From contig CM034105.1 of NCBI GenBank assembly GCA_019914945.1, positions 5,084,001 through 5,148,000 of the forward strand: DNA of 64,000 nucleotides, read 5' to 3'. Positions 29,164 through 41,797 of this stretch are shown one piece after another. The DNA comes from Typha latifolia (taxonomy: Eukaryota > Streptophyta > Magnoliopsida > Poales > Typhaceae). The notes under the pieces are model-generated. The model had not been told where the DNA came from and ran no database searches. It saw only the letters and a program-made list of their open reading frames with translations. The stretch's first letter is position 1; the number at the start of each line of letters is the position of its first letter. Both the position numbers and the translations under genes were made by a program.

Positions 29164-29952
29164 ATGGCTTCGTCGTCGTCGTCGTCGCCCCCAGTCCCGC
29201 TCTCGTCGGCGTCGGCATCGTCCTCGTCGATGGCAGCCACTAGCTCGCCGTGCGCGGCGTGCAAGTTCCTCCGCCGGAAGTGCCAGCCGGACTGCGTGTT
29301 CGCCCCCTACTTCCCGCCGGACAACCCGCAGAAGTTCGTTCACGTGCACCGCGTGTTCGGCGCCAGCAACGTGACCAAATTGCTCAACGAGCTTCACCCG
29401 TACCAGCGCGAGGACGCCGTCAACTCCCTCGCCTACGAGGCCGACATGCGCCTCCGCGACCCCGTCTACGGCTGCGTCGGCGTCATCTCCATCCTCCAGC
29501 ACCAGCTCCGCCAGCTCCAGGTGGACCTCAGCTGCGCCAAATCCGAGCTCTCTAAATACCAAGCAGCCGCCGCCGCCGCCGCCGCAGCAGCCGCCGCAAC
29601 CGCCTCTAACGGCCCCTCCACCGCCAACTTCATCGGCGGCGTGGCGGCGTCGGGGAGTCAGAATTTTCTCGACGCCGCTAATCAGAACGCGACGGCGATT
29701 GGGTTCGGGGGCAGGGACCACTTCTTCCCGATGAGCGTCAGGGATGCGGCGCCGCCGCCGCAGCCGCACCACATGATGATGAGAAACTATGAGTCGGAGC
29801 TCACGGCGAGGCTCGGGGTCAATGGGGCCTACGACGCAGGGCTGATGGCGGCGATGAACGCTTCGGCAGTAAGTATCGGGCATCTCGGCGGGCAGTTCTT
29901 GAAGCCTAGCGCGGCGGGCGGCGACGACCGGCCAGGGGTTGGACCGTCATAG
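29164..29952 (+). CDS. LBD6: LOB-domain transcription factor, AS2/IG1 (LBD6) type
   Basis: Class I LBD protein of 262 aa. The LOB domain starts near residue 29 with the C-block CAACKFLRRKCQPDC (Cys 30, 33, 40, 44; CX2CX6CX3C). The GAS block follows (FVHVHRVFGASNVTKLL..) with the conserved DPVYGCVG. Then comes the leucine-zipper-like stretch ISILQHQLRQLQVDL. The tail has a run of about 12 alanines and ends near FLKPSAAGGDDRPG, as in the IG1/LBD6 group. Members are nuclear and act in leaf adaxial fate and, in maize IG1, embryo sac development (family knowledge). MASSSS at 29164 is chosen as start because it fits family N-termini; the longer frame upstream is probably intron. The gene is much richer in GC than its surroundings. 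An internal consensus donor at 29869 may give another C-terminus. Confidence 0.92.
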   Translation: MASSSSSSPPVPLSSASASSSSMAATSSPCAACKFLRRKCQPDCVFAPYFPPDNPQKFVHVHRVFGASNVTKLLNELHPYQREDAVNSLAYEADMRLRDPVYGCVGVISILQHQLRQLQVDLSCAKSELSKYQAAAAAAAAAAAATASNGPSTANFIGGVAASGSQNFLDAANQNATAIGFGGRDHFFPMSVRDAAPPPQPHHMMMRNYESELTARLGVNGAYDAGLMAAMNASAVSIGHLGGQFLKPSAAGGDDRPGVGPS

Positions 29953-30523
29953 AGGTCTTCTTCTCCTCTCCCTCTAATTTTATGTGCATTTCCCACTACT
30001 GCATGTTACCCATATGATTATTAAGCAAGAGCTACTCCTTCCTTTAGAGTTTGGATCTGTTGCGGATCAATCAAATGCTAACAAAATTGAAGAAAATTTA
30101 CTCCGTCAAATGTTGCAACTTTTCATAATTCCATACATTAGAATTCCTGAAGAAAAATAAGTATTAGCATCCTAAAATTTGCAAAAATGTGCTTGTGATC
30201 TAAAATGCTGCTGCGTTATTTTAATATTATTTTGGTCAAGCAAGTACTATACGAATACTAAATTTATTGCTGGAAACTGTAGAAAACTAGGATATATACC
30301 AGCATTCCATCTTAAATGCAGTTAAGAAAAGAGCTGGTGTCTGAAGGGGCATTTAAGGAGGACTGACACTTGAATTGGTGAACTTCTGCAGATGATAACT
30401 TTTAAAGATCATAGCAAGTTTCTGCTGTGGACGATGGAATCATTTGTGCTCATTTAACCACAAGTTTTTGATGCCATAAATTATAGGGAACTCATGCTTG
30501 GCTTTCTTTTTTTTTAATATTAT

Positions 30524-30526
<3 letters not shown>

Positions 30527-30570
<44 letters not shown>
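30527..30570. repeat. (TC)22 microsatellite
   Basis: Perfect run downstream of LBD6, possibly within its 3' transcript if the 31224 exon is real. Confidence 0.95.
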
Positions 30571-30573
<3 letters not shown>

Positions 30574-32950
30574 CTTCTACTTATCTTTGGGTTACATGAT
30601 TTTTTTTTGGAAAATTATATATATAGTGCAACATTAAAATCAATTTTTAGTTTATGGAACCCATGGCATATTACTTCTAGATGCCAAGTTAGGGTCCTAT
30701 GCAGCATTTTGATATCCACTTAAATTAAGTGGATCTCAAACGTATGCTCTTAATATTTGAGGGAAAGAAAAGAAATGGTTTCTCATTTAACAATAAAAAT
30801 GCAGCATCTTGAGATGTATGCCACCAAATGGCCTTTCAGTCTTTAGTGATAAAAAGGACTTCAAGAGGTCTAAAGTTTTGAAAACTTAATATGTTCATTT
30901 CGACCTACGAGAATACGAATTATATTTTTTTATGGTGGGCAGACATACATTCTATTTAAGTATCTTTTATCTTATATTTGTAATTTCACTGAAAACGAAC
31001 AATGAAGAGGGAAAAAGAAAAGAGAGAAGAGTTACACTACCAAATGAACTATTAGAGCTAATATGATATGCAGTAGATGGAACTATTAGAAGGAAAAAGA
31101 TTAACAAATTCTATATAGTGAAATGGGTCTGCCTGCATCTTTTCTAAAAGAACATTTATCCTTCCATCTCCTTGAAGAATCTAAATTTCTTAAAAGTACA
31201 GTGTATTAATTGTCGAATTGCAGGCCTTACGACTTGGAGAATCATCAAAAGCGAAGAACTGCGGCGTGGATAATCGGATAGAGGCATGGATTTTATGTTC
31301 TACTACAGTTACATGAAATATAATCCTTCTTGTGTTGTTTAAATTCAATCTTTCTCTCGCTTTTCTTCCAGCTGAAAGAGTTGGACAATGTGTAGTCCCC
31401 CCACCCCCTAGTTTTGTTCCAGTATCAGTGGTTGTTGTGTGTCATTTTAAGCATCTGTTCTTCTTTCTAACTAGGTCCATCTTTGCTTCTTATTTTTTTT
31501 ATTTATTGAGCATACATGGCTTTATACAATAAATATGATACAAGCATAGCCTAAGTTTATTACATATACAGTTTCAGTGAAGTAGCATGTGCATGAACTT
31601 TTACCTAGGGTTTCTATACGCTCAGATTTTTAAGAACACCTAACATGGCTAATATACTATATATCTTTTGATTGAAGTAGAAAAATCTATGAAAAATATC
31701 TTATAATTGAGATGCTGATTAATATAAGGATAGTATGCATGGAATATACATGCATATATATATATATATAGATATAGTAGCATTAGATGAGGAGATATTC
31801 TTCTTACCATTGAGTAGTGATAGATGTAGATATATAGGTGATGACCTGGAATATCCTCTGCTTAACTGGAAGAGTACTTATAAAAAAAAACTATCGAGTG
31901 TTAGCAATATAAGCATAGGGGACCTCTTGATCTTCCTTACAGATTTGCTTGCATCATGATGGAAAATGTTGTCTTTTCCTCTATCCTTCTCAGATACACT
32001 GTGCTCACTCATTCTCTCTCTCTATCTTTCTCAGATACACTGTGACTCTCTCTCTCTCTCTCATATAGAAATTAAGAATAGCATCAGTCAAGTATGGAAA
32101 AAGTAGCATGCATCACCTCACTTGTCATGAAAAGGTAGGAGATGCTGTGAAAGAATCATGCAGTTATGCCAACCTGAAGGTCTTTTGTAGATCAAAAAGG
32201 CTATAATAGCCACCTAAAGCTGATGGCATTTATGGGAAAGCCTAAGTAGTTCTTTTTTTTAATTTATTATTTTATGTTTTAAACCGATCCCTATGAACCT
32301 AAGATTTTGGTAGTTGACCAAGTTACTCTAATCCCTTACTATTATTCTCTTTGCAGGCTATTCAACTCCGTTCCTCTCTTCTCTCTCTCTAGATATATAT
32401 ATATATATATATATATCCTAGTAGCAATCACAGTAGATATAGAAGACGTGATTAATGTTTTCATTATTTTATTGTGGGGGTAGTGGGGGAGATAGGAGAT
32501 GCAGAAAGCATTTCGCAGAGAGTGGCAGAAGACAAAATAAGAAGACAAAGAAGAGAAAGAGAGAGAGGTGCGAGGCATCAATAAAAGAAGTCATGAGGAC
32601 TTCTCAGAAAAAAATTAATGCCAACTTGCATTTATATCACCACCAATCCTCTTCTTCTCCTGCCCACCATTAGTCCATAGTAAAGTTTAGACAAGAAGAA
32701 GAAGAAGAAGAGGAAGAAGAAGAAGAAGATGAAGATGACGAAAGAAGAAGAAGAAGTGATGAGCATAATAATAATAAATAATAAATTTGCTTATATGTTA
32801 TTATTTTTCTCAATTAATATTGTAGAGAGTTGTATGGGAGCAATTGGAGAGGTGGGGATTGTGGGCATTGAAACGTAGTCAAAACACCCACATGCCATGA
32901 CAATGATGACGTACCTCAGCAATGATGACCCATCCTTAAATGCCCCCCTT

Positions 32951-32995
32951 TTCTCTCTCTCTCCCCTTCCTCTCTCTCTCTCTCTCTCTCTCCCC

Positions 32996-33092
<97 letters not shown>

Positions 33093-33164
33093 AAAGCCTG
33101 CGCCCAGCAAACACCCCCCCCAAAGGTCCTGCCTCACTGGGTCCCCTTAGAATATGCAACAAAC

Positions 33165-33231
<67 letters not shown>
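32951..33231. repeat. Very long double CT tract
   Basis: Uninterrupted (CT)45 at 33000-33089, preceded by an imperfect CT stretch from 32951. After 80 bp of ordinary sequence, a second uninterrupted run of about 31 units follows (33170-33231). These are the longest pure dinucleotide tracts in the window. ORFs of Leu-Ser or Glu-Arg repeats across them are artefacts. Confidence 0.97.
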
Positions 33232-33233
<2 letters not shown>

Positions 33234-35855
33234 AATTATTCTTCAACCCAAATGTTAGATATAGGATCGACAAAATGCTAGCATTTCTTTGATACAAATA
33301 TACTGAGACTCCCTATCATAAATCTGGAAAAGTATTTTCTTTTCTACTTTGGAGATCTGTGAGGACAAATTATAACAATAATGTCAATTAAAAAAGTAAA
33401 CTTTAGTAACACTAATAACTAAAGAGAGATATTCTTTTTAAAGAAAAAATATAGGAAATAAAACAGAATTAATTATCAAAAGAATTGGTACAAAAAATAT
33501 CACCACAACAAATTCTTCCAAGATCACAAGAAAGTCATCCACAAAAAAATAAAAAAAATAAAAACCATAACTTCAAATTACAAGGTTTAGAGAACACCTC
33601 CAATAGAAAAATTTAAACCTTCTTAAGGCAAGAATATTATTATTAGATGTGAAATAAAAATTCTTGTGCCTTAATCCAAACCTAGAAATCTTGTAGTTAC
33701 AAAACATTGTTGTGTGTAGAGAAAACTCTATCTTACTCTCTCATCTTCTTTTTCTTCTATTCATTTTTCTTTCTTCTTTTCTTTAAATGATTTAGCCATA
33801 CTTTTAAGTGGCATTAGCAAACCCACGTGAGAACAAGAGTCTAATCTAACCACTTATTAGTAAACAAAGAGTTTGCACAAACTACTCTTAGTTAAGTAAA
33901 ACCCAATAAAAACTCACTGAACCTATCTAAAGCATCAAATTGCCCAATCTAAACTCTAAGTTAATGCACCATCGAGCTATTACTCAAGAGTCAAATACTG
34001 TTGAGTCATTGCTCTAAGCCGACACTCTACCGAGACTTTGAGCTAAGTCACCTGCAAAGCATTTTTTTTTTCAACAAAGTTGTGTGGGTTTGAACCTACT
34101 ACTATCTCGGGTTGCAGACAGGGTACCACTCAGCTTTGCTAATATAGCAAACAAACAACACGCATGACATGGATACGTTTGATCCCATCGATTCATTCAT
34201 GCATTGACCAAGAGGCAAGAGTTCCTCCTCCTATATTACCTAATTATAGGTCAAGGTAATAATATATATAGGTTCATAACTTACTAAACGGCTACCAACA
34301 TGGTAGAACAAGTGAGTTGGTGCAGGTCAATCTGTCCAGGATGTCCCAAATATATAGTTAGATGTGTGTCGGTGCTTCGATTGCAGCAACTCGACAATCG
34401 TGATTGTGCTCAAAATGAATGCTGAAGACACCGTTGGATTAAAACGGGTGCGATGACAACATTTAGATACGCTCAATTGATATGTTGATGTATCTCCAAC
34501 ATATGCCGAATTCCAAATGTGTACCCAGGTGAAAAAGAAAAGAAAAGGAACAGATGAGAGCATCAAGATCCGAACCTTAAGTTTGAATATTTTTTGTAGC
34601 AAATGTGCTAGAAAGAATTATACAAAACCTCTCGGATCATAACTTATATCACCAGTTCACTTAGCCGAAACAATACACCACTATACATGCACGCATATTA
34701 TTGTATAACTTAAAGATGAAAAGCTCTTATACCACTGCTTGTAAAGCATGTGAGCAAGTTAGATCTCAGTAGAGGAATTGACACATATATTGGAACTCAC
34801 ATCCAACATAAAAGACTTGACCATTAGGTATGACTCTTAATAATCTACATGGCCTAATTACTTTTTCAGCTCAATAATGCATGGCGGCAAAGCACTAATC
34901 CCCATGCTTAGACTACCATAACTCTCTAATGCCAATTATTGCTTTATTTATAGCTCACATGCTTGTATTCAACATAAATAGTTTATAAATATAATTTATG
35001 TGGTATCATCTTGTTCATTGATAGTGATAACTGTGAGATGAAGAAAAACTTTATTAATAGACAAGAAAATACTATATCATCTTACTTATAAAATATTTTT
35101 AAAGTGTTTGTTGACATAACATTACTCTACTGAAAATATCATGGAGTTAATTAATTATTGTGAACTATTGACATTTTCTAGGTCGCTCTAAGTGGTAGAA
35201 AATTTGAATAACATAAAAATTCTGTTCCAAAATTATGCAGTGTAACCCACCTACATCAGTATTGAACTGCTATCAAATGAGATCATTGCAGCAGTTTTCC
35301 TTGAGATCATATGCATATTTCCATCAAGGAGTTGACTCAATTACCCTATACTTATTTTCCTTTTCTTTTCTCTAAACTAATTAGAGATATGATGTGGTGA
35401 TTTAACTAGCTAGCAGCCCATTTTGTAACCTATAATATATTCATCTTTTACTTCTATCTCTACATGCACTTCTTCCACTATGAAATGGAATAATAACACA
35501 GATATATGGGGCCAGTGAAAACAAATTATTATTTGTGTACTTGGTAATGTTTCTGGTCCAGTATTCATCTGGAGCTCTAGCTACTTTTGTAACCATTAGT
35601 TACAGTACCTGGAAATAAATTTAAAACATACCAAACAAAGTAATGCATATGAAAATGTGATCAAACCAAGTGCTAACGTTGCATCTCTTCCTCAAAACTC
35701 TCAAGAAGGAAAGAAATTCTTAAAACTTCGACCATTAAATGCTTATGTAGAGACTCATATTTAAATATATGAGAATTTTCGAATTCAAATTTTAACACGT
35801 TGATTAAATTGGAATACTTCAAGTCTCACTTTTTTCATTAAAAAAAGAAAGATCG

Positions 35856-35858
<3 letters not shown>

Positions 35859-35890
<32 letters not shown>
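35859..35890. repeat. (GA)16 microsatellite
   Basis: Perfect run in intergenic DNA. Confidence 0.95.
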
Positions 35891-35894
<4 letters not shown>

Positions 35895-36773
35895 TTAATC
35901 CTACGACCCGGAAGTCAAAACGGTTAATTCCAATCCACGTTGGGTCCAATCAAAGGTGCATACGTACATCCGTGATCTGACGGCCAGGATTGACAGCCAC
36001 GTGCATGGGAAGAGCACATTACAAAGATTTTTTATATTATTTTGTTTGTTTTTCGTTTCACACCCTCCTTTATGCGTTAATCTCAGTTTGCACCATCATA
36101 TCATCTTAGCATTATTGTTTTACCCTTTTCATGTTCTTATTAAATCATAGAAAACGTTTATATTATTATAAAAAAAAACTTGTCCTAAATCGATAATAAG
36201 TTACTTATGAAGAAAGTGACTTTGTACACAGATTTCTAGTACCAATATACTCAATAAAATTTTAAAAAAAAAACTACAAGACAACATATTGATAAATATT
36301 TTTAGTACTTGGGTAAATGTTGGAAACTACCAAGTCCTGATAGGTACACCAGATTAGTCAAAAACTCCTATTTTAAAGTATGTTTCTTTTCCCTCGTCTC
36401 AAAGAAACTTTTTGGTATCTTAACATATTAAAATAAACTCGTAGTGTAGGGTGTGAAATGAAAAAAATATATATAAATCCTACTAATAAATTGGAAGGCA
36501 CGCACAGTTCCCGCGTAGTCTAACAGTAGTATTTACGGGAGATGACGGTCTTCCCAAAGCCACCAATATATGTTCATGTAGGTGTAAAAGGGATGGCATT
36601 TATTAATGCTTTTAAAAGAATTTATGATATTTTTAAGCAAAGAAATAGAGAGATTGAGATAGAGGGATGTGGACTATCTCTGATCCCTACAAAGAGAATG
36701 AATGATGGGAAAGCTGAGCAAAGAAAGCCACGTTGAGATGGCATGGGTTTACGTGAGGAGTATTTAATTGTAG

Positions 36774-36776
<3 letters not shown>

Positions 36777-36832
<56 letters not shown>

Positions 36833-37027
36833 AAAAGAAAAAGAAAAAGAAAAAGAAACGAAAAGAAGAATGAATAGTGGCGGGGGGAAGGATGGAGGCA
36901 TTTATGGGACAGCGCCAAGACTATGAGCCTTATATTTGACTATTCCTTCTTGAAGTTTGGTGAGTTGCACGATTTCCTATAACACTCTTATAGAGACAAG
37001 TTGAGAAGAAGGGAACAAAGGAGGAGT

Positions 37028-37068
<41 letters not shown>
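36777..37068. repeat. Pair of (GA)n tracts
   Basis: (GA)n at 36777-36828, followed by an AAAAG-type block, and a second run at 37035-37068. Intergenic. Confidence 0.95.
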
Positions 37069-37069
<1 letters not shown>

Positions 37070-37544
37070 ACACCCCCGTGTCATGCTCCTTAAATACATG
37101 CCTTCTGTCGCCCCTGCCCATAAATAATATATTCTATTCTATATTACGTCGGAAGTCGTGCATTATATTAAAAAATAATAATATATATGTATATATAGTT
37201 TAGGTTTGGCTCTATGAATCTTTGTTTCTGGGTGTAGTTTTATTTTTATTTTTAATTTGAGAGCTAAGAGTGATTTGCACTACAAACAAAAAGAGAGGTC
37301 TGGTCTGCATTACAAAGACGAATATATGAAGTGTGTTTTTCATACAAAACCTGGGTAAGATTTGCCATGTTCGAAATGCAGAAAGAAAAAAGAAGCATAA
37401 GATTGGAATTTTTATATTAAACGTAAATTATGGCAAGACAATTGCATATAAATTATAACTTTAAAGATTTAAAGTAACATAAATGAAAGTCTAGAAGTTT
37501 ACTTTGAATTTTGCCCTAACTATAAAGAAGTAAAAAAATATATT

Positions 37545-37550
<6 letters not shown>

Positions 37551-37585
<35 letters not shown>
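37551..37585. repeat. (TA)n microsatellite
   Basis: Perfect TA run of about 17 units. Other TA runs occur at 10641-10669, 28371-28407, 28831-28860 and 32393-32416. Confidence 0.95.
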
Positions 37586-37589
<4 letters not shown>

Positions 37590-38930
37590 CTATAGAGAGA
37601 GATGGCATATACATGACATGAAGATTCCAAGGGACTATTCTTTCTACTTTTATGAAAGAAAATGTTTTATATAATATCAGTTGTATACTTGCATAAAACA
37701 ATGTTAAGTTGTCTGCTACACGAATCAAAATGACGAAGTTTTACCTGAATTGCTTGAATTATATAACCGACATGGTTGATAAAGAGATCTATGAACTTGA
37801 TGAATCTCACGTACAGTAGAAAACTTTTTTTCCCAACAAACAAAGAATTAGCATCTTTCGGAGAAAGTTTTTTCTAAATGAACTACTAAAATACGATTTC
37901 TTATTGCTACCATCCAAGCAAGAAAAGTAGTATATTAAAATAAAAAAGCATCATAAAATTTTCAATTAACACCTGCTTCACAGCAGTCTAACATTCATAC
38001 TTAACAACTAAAACATAGTATGAAAGGAAAAACACTTCATAATTTTATAAATAATCTATAGATAAAATACATCGATAGTTCAGTGATCTTCCATAATAAA
38101 AGAAAAAACAGTACACTCAATGGTTAGTCCACTTCTTTGCAGGTAGCCGGGCCCTTAACAGGGCCCACAAGCATCAAAAAGACTACAGCGAATAAAAGGT
38201 AACAACATTTCTGCAGGCCATAAGTTACTGAAGTAGCTTGAATTGGGTATTCAGGAAAATAAGTTACTCACTAGATTCATGATCTTATAGTGGATTAAAA
38301 GAGGAACCAAAAAAAGAAGAAGAAGAAGAAAAAAGAGAAACTCTCACCTTAAGGTATACTTGGAGAGTGGTTCGACTACTACTGTTTAAACTCCAATTAT
38401 GATCTAGATCCATGGACAACTACATGATTCCTGATATCAGACAGAGAAAAAGAAATCCATGAATAGCTCAACAACTAATAATAGTTCAAAGAAGCTCTTA
38501 AACAGGATAGCTACTGACCATAATCCAGCGCCAGCTTCCTACCTTTCTTATCTGTCAGCAAGGGCCTCAAATCAGAAACCAGCTCAAGACCAAATAAGGA
38601 AATTTCTCGAAAGCTTTATTGCCATGAAAGTCTCCCTAAGTTTTTCAAGATATACAGTATATCATTATCTCGTAAAGATATCTGTCGGTAGATATCTGCC
38701 TGTCTAGTACTTTTCACTTCTCTTTACATTGAATAGTAAAAAAAACTCTGAAAGAGCGGGGGAAACTTAAGGAGACAGAAGGCTCACCTTAAGTTTTGGA
38801 GGGTCAAGAGACGAAAAATCTTACTCTAAACCCCAGACCTAAGAAAATTTTAAGCTCCTTAAAGCTTTGCTTTCAAATGATACCTAAAAAGAGTAAAGAA
38901 GTACTCTGATATGAAACCACGTAGGAGTCA

Positions 38931-40446
38931 CTAGTCGATCTGCATGGGATTAAGTGGCTTCCCGCAACCCATGGTGAATCCCTTGGTACCATCAGGCATA
39001 CGGGGCCCAGGAGGCAGTTTTGTTACTGCTGGCTGCTCAGCATGGACTTGATGGTGTGGCGGTGAATTGTCGGCAGTCTGACCTCCATCATGGTGGTCAG
39101 TGCTGTGGTGCCTTCTCCCTATTCCCTGCCCTCCACGTCCCCACCCTTTTCCATGCCTCATTCTAACTTCCTTGTCGTTGAAACTTTCCTCGCCCTGTAA
39201 ATACATACACGTACACCACCAGTCTAAGAACACCTTCACATTTGGGTTTGCCGACAAAACTTCAGGTTCATAGTCAAAATTAATTATGTAATTTTAGTAG
39301 GGGGATATCAAAACAAAATCAAAGCATGCAGCATCAAAAGTATGATGCTTTCATGAGCCTTGCAAGAAGAATTTAAGTCAACATAAAAAACATAGCACAC
39401 AACAACAATGGTAATTTACCAGATGCTCAACAAATGCTCTGGATGATTGAGAAGAATTCTCAGTCTCAAATGGTTGATTAGTTGTGGCAATATCATCTTC
39501 ATTCACAATATAATTGCTTTCATGTCCTTGTCCTGATTTTCTCCCACGACCTGGTTCAGGTTTCTGAAGGAAAAAAAAGAAGAATGTTCGCTTACAATTT
39601 GCTCAAAATCATATAATTTATAAGCATTTATGCACTGAAAAAGTTGAGAACAATTATTGAAATTTTAGATAATCACTTGGTTTGCATTCTCCATAGGACA
39701 TAAAGCGATTGGATGCAGGACATTATCTACTCATCTAAAGAAGTCTGATGGGGGATTACAATTTGATGAGAAGTGATAGAATGACAGGAGAATAAAAGTT
39801 TGGTTATCCAGTATCTCAATCTCAATATATCCAAATATAAGGATAAGTAAATTATCATCACAACCAATAAAAAATTAGCAGCATCTCTGAGATATGAATG
39901 ATATTAGCTGGAAGAATGCTGCTTCACAGGAGGGAATTTAAAATTGAATCCCCGGTGTCCAATTAGCAAGCTTATTGATGTAGTAAGACAAGTAACTTAA
40001 GCCCCCGAAACTTGGGTGGGTAACAAACACTGGAATCAACATCAGCTATTTATGAAAGACAACATTATCAGGAAAGTTGAGAACAGTTTGGTGAATTGAC
40101 ATCGTTGCATAAACATCTGTTAATGTATATTTTCTATAAAGGCTTGCCTTTCAGAAGCTACAACTTCTGATGGAAGAATAATTACTATATACTAAGAAGA
40201 GAGTGTATGTAATTGAAGGTGAAAAGAATGCTATGTCAGTACCAAGCATCTAAGCAGCAAATGAACTCTAAGTCCACTCCAATTCTTCCCATCGTTGAGC
40301 TCAATAACCTGTCCACTCCTGATACAGAACCTTAAGAGTCAGTAGTTATAGAATAGAAACAATTCATGACAGTTTCAGTAAACAGTTTAATGCATACTGC
40401 TTTTTCCGCATTGTCCACAGTTTCATACTCCAATGAAAGCATGCAG
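38931..40446 (-). CDS. LARP6: LARP6-like RNA-binding protein, 3' exons
   Basis: Four exons joined by GT/AG sites: 40398-40446 (LEYETVDNAEKA), 40243-40308 (VIELNDGKNWSGLRVHLLLRCL), 39420-39563 (KPEPGRGRKSGQGHE..), 38931-39194 (Gly/Arg-rich, then KLPPGPRMPDGTKGFTMG). The first two are the end of the RRM; the last carries the signature PPGPRMPDGT(R/K)GFTMG of plant LARP6 tails. Plant LARP6 proteins bind RNA and, through PAM2, poly(A)-binding protein. The 40398 exon is odd. If the intron is in the usual phase, reading LHAF, one extra base before GGAGTATGAA shifts the frame to a stop; another phase stays open but lowers similarity. Exons for the La motif and first RRM half were not found upstream. 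Confidence 0.8.
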
Positions 40447-40607
40447 CTACATGTGAAATAAGAAAACATTTACTTAATACATAAATAGACCTCAATAGAC
40501 AATTGCAAAGGAAATATCAGAAATAATATAACATTTCTTAGGTGACTTAGAAGAAGAGTTTGAAATTTTAAATGGGGCTTATAATATACATATCTAGCCA
40601 ACTAAGT

Positions 40608-41797
40608 TGTGAGAACCGAAAAAAAAGGGTTGAGAGAGGAGGGTGCACGTGCTCTGCATGTGCAACCCCCTCCCCTCTCCCTCTTCGGCACGTGACGAGG
40701 CGCAGCGGAAATTTTGCCTAATCCGAATCAAATTAGATTTGAATTTTCTTTTAATCTATAAATTAAACCCTAATTCTCTCTCTCTCCTTAACCCCCCTCG
40801 GCCTCCTCCTCTCTTTTCTCTCCTTCGTTTTCTTCTTTCTCACCGTCGGAGTCACGCAATAGAATCAGCCTATCGGAGTGCCGCCGGAGCCATCGGAGAC
40901 CACCACGTGACTCTTTGGTAAGCCCTCTCCCACCCCTCAATTTTAATTTCAGTTTAATAGGTTAAAATAAAAAGACCTAATTTGTGGGATTTCGGCTTCG
41001 CTGGCGACTCACGCCGGCCGACGGCTTCGAGTCGCTGTCTCTCCTCCATTGGAAGTCTCTTGTCGTTGGTCTCGTGCCATGAGTGTTCACCTTGGAGCCC
41101 TCGTGGCTCCAGTCGTCGTCAACTTTTGAGTCGGCCGTCTGCGGTGGGTTCTCCTCCACCTCGTGAGGACAATGAAGTCGCGAGAGGGAGTCGAGGGGCT
41201 TGAGGTGTGGTCGTTGAATTGTCGCCGGTGGTCACTCTCTCCCTCAATTCTTCTCTTCCTCGCGTCGGTCGCGGGAAGGGAAGGATTTGGTTGGGCTCGG
41301 GTTTAACCCGAGCCAACCCTTTTCTTATGATTTTCGAGTTCGCGTTTGGATTTCGGATCCAAAGACCCGACCCGAACCACTAAAATTGGGTGGGCTGCGG
41401 GTTAGCCCGTAGTCCAATCCATTGTTTTGGCTGGACCTTGGCCTAGCCTGATTAGTTTTTTTTTTTGGAATGGGCCGGGCCAGCAGTAGCCCAGCCCAAT
41501 CCAATGAGTAATTTAACCCATTTTAGTTTTTTTAGTTTTTTTTTAATTTTAGAAATATTGATATTATTCAAATTAAATTTTTTATTATTATTTATTATTA
41601 AAGGTGGTGATTTTTAGCACGTGAGTGAGAGATTTGAGATTTCAATTGTCTTGCCTAGACTCTAGTGAGTGGGTTCACTCACATATTTATTTTTATTATA
41701 TTTCGTACTTTTGTCAGACCATGTAATTTTCTATGTACAAATTTATTTATTTCATCCTTACGTAGAAATTTAATTGTTACATTTTCTATGTGCATTT
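40608..41797 (+). mobile_element. 2.2-kb LTR family, copy 1, first segment
   Basis: Begins tgtgagaaccgaaaaaaaag, matching the start of the other copies (tgtcagaatcagaaaaaa). Contains a TATA-like atctataaattaaaccc, a cacgtgac box followed by donor-like ttggtaagcc, and gcacgtgagtgagagatttg. It is interrupted at 41798 by copy 2 and resumes at 43959. Confidence 0.8.

Larger units (their letters stand above)
29953..38930. other. Intergenic DNA between LBD6 and LARP6
   Basis: No host gene recognised apart from a possible alternative or 3'-UTR exon of LBD6 starting at 31224. It holds many simple repeats and GAA/AAG-rich blocks (about 32690-32756, 36830-36870). Repeat-like but unidentified DNA lies at about 33480-34850, where minus-strand ORFs match no family I know. 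Confidence 0.55.

Noticed and set aside
29122..29883. Long minus-strand ORF opposite LBD6
   Set aside because: It is the antisense shadow of a GC-rich coding exon; its sequence is compositionally biased and matches no family.
32940..33281. ORFs encoding Leu-Ser or Glu-Arg repeats
   Set aside because: Artefacts of CT/GA microsatellites, like others at 21784, 36622, 36930 and 63189.
34327..34602. 91-aa minus-strand ORF
   Set aside because: No recognisable motif, no splice context and AT-rich composition; not called as a gene.
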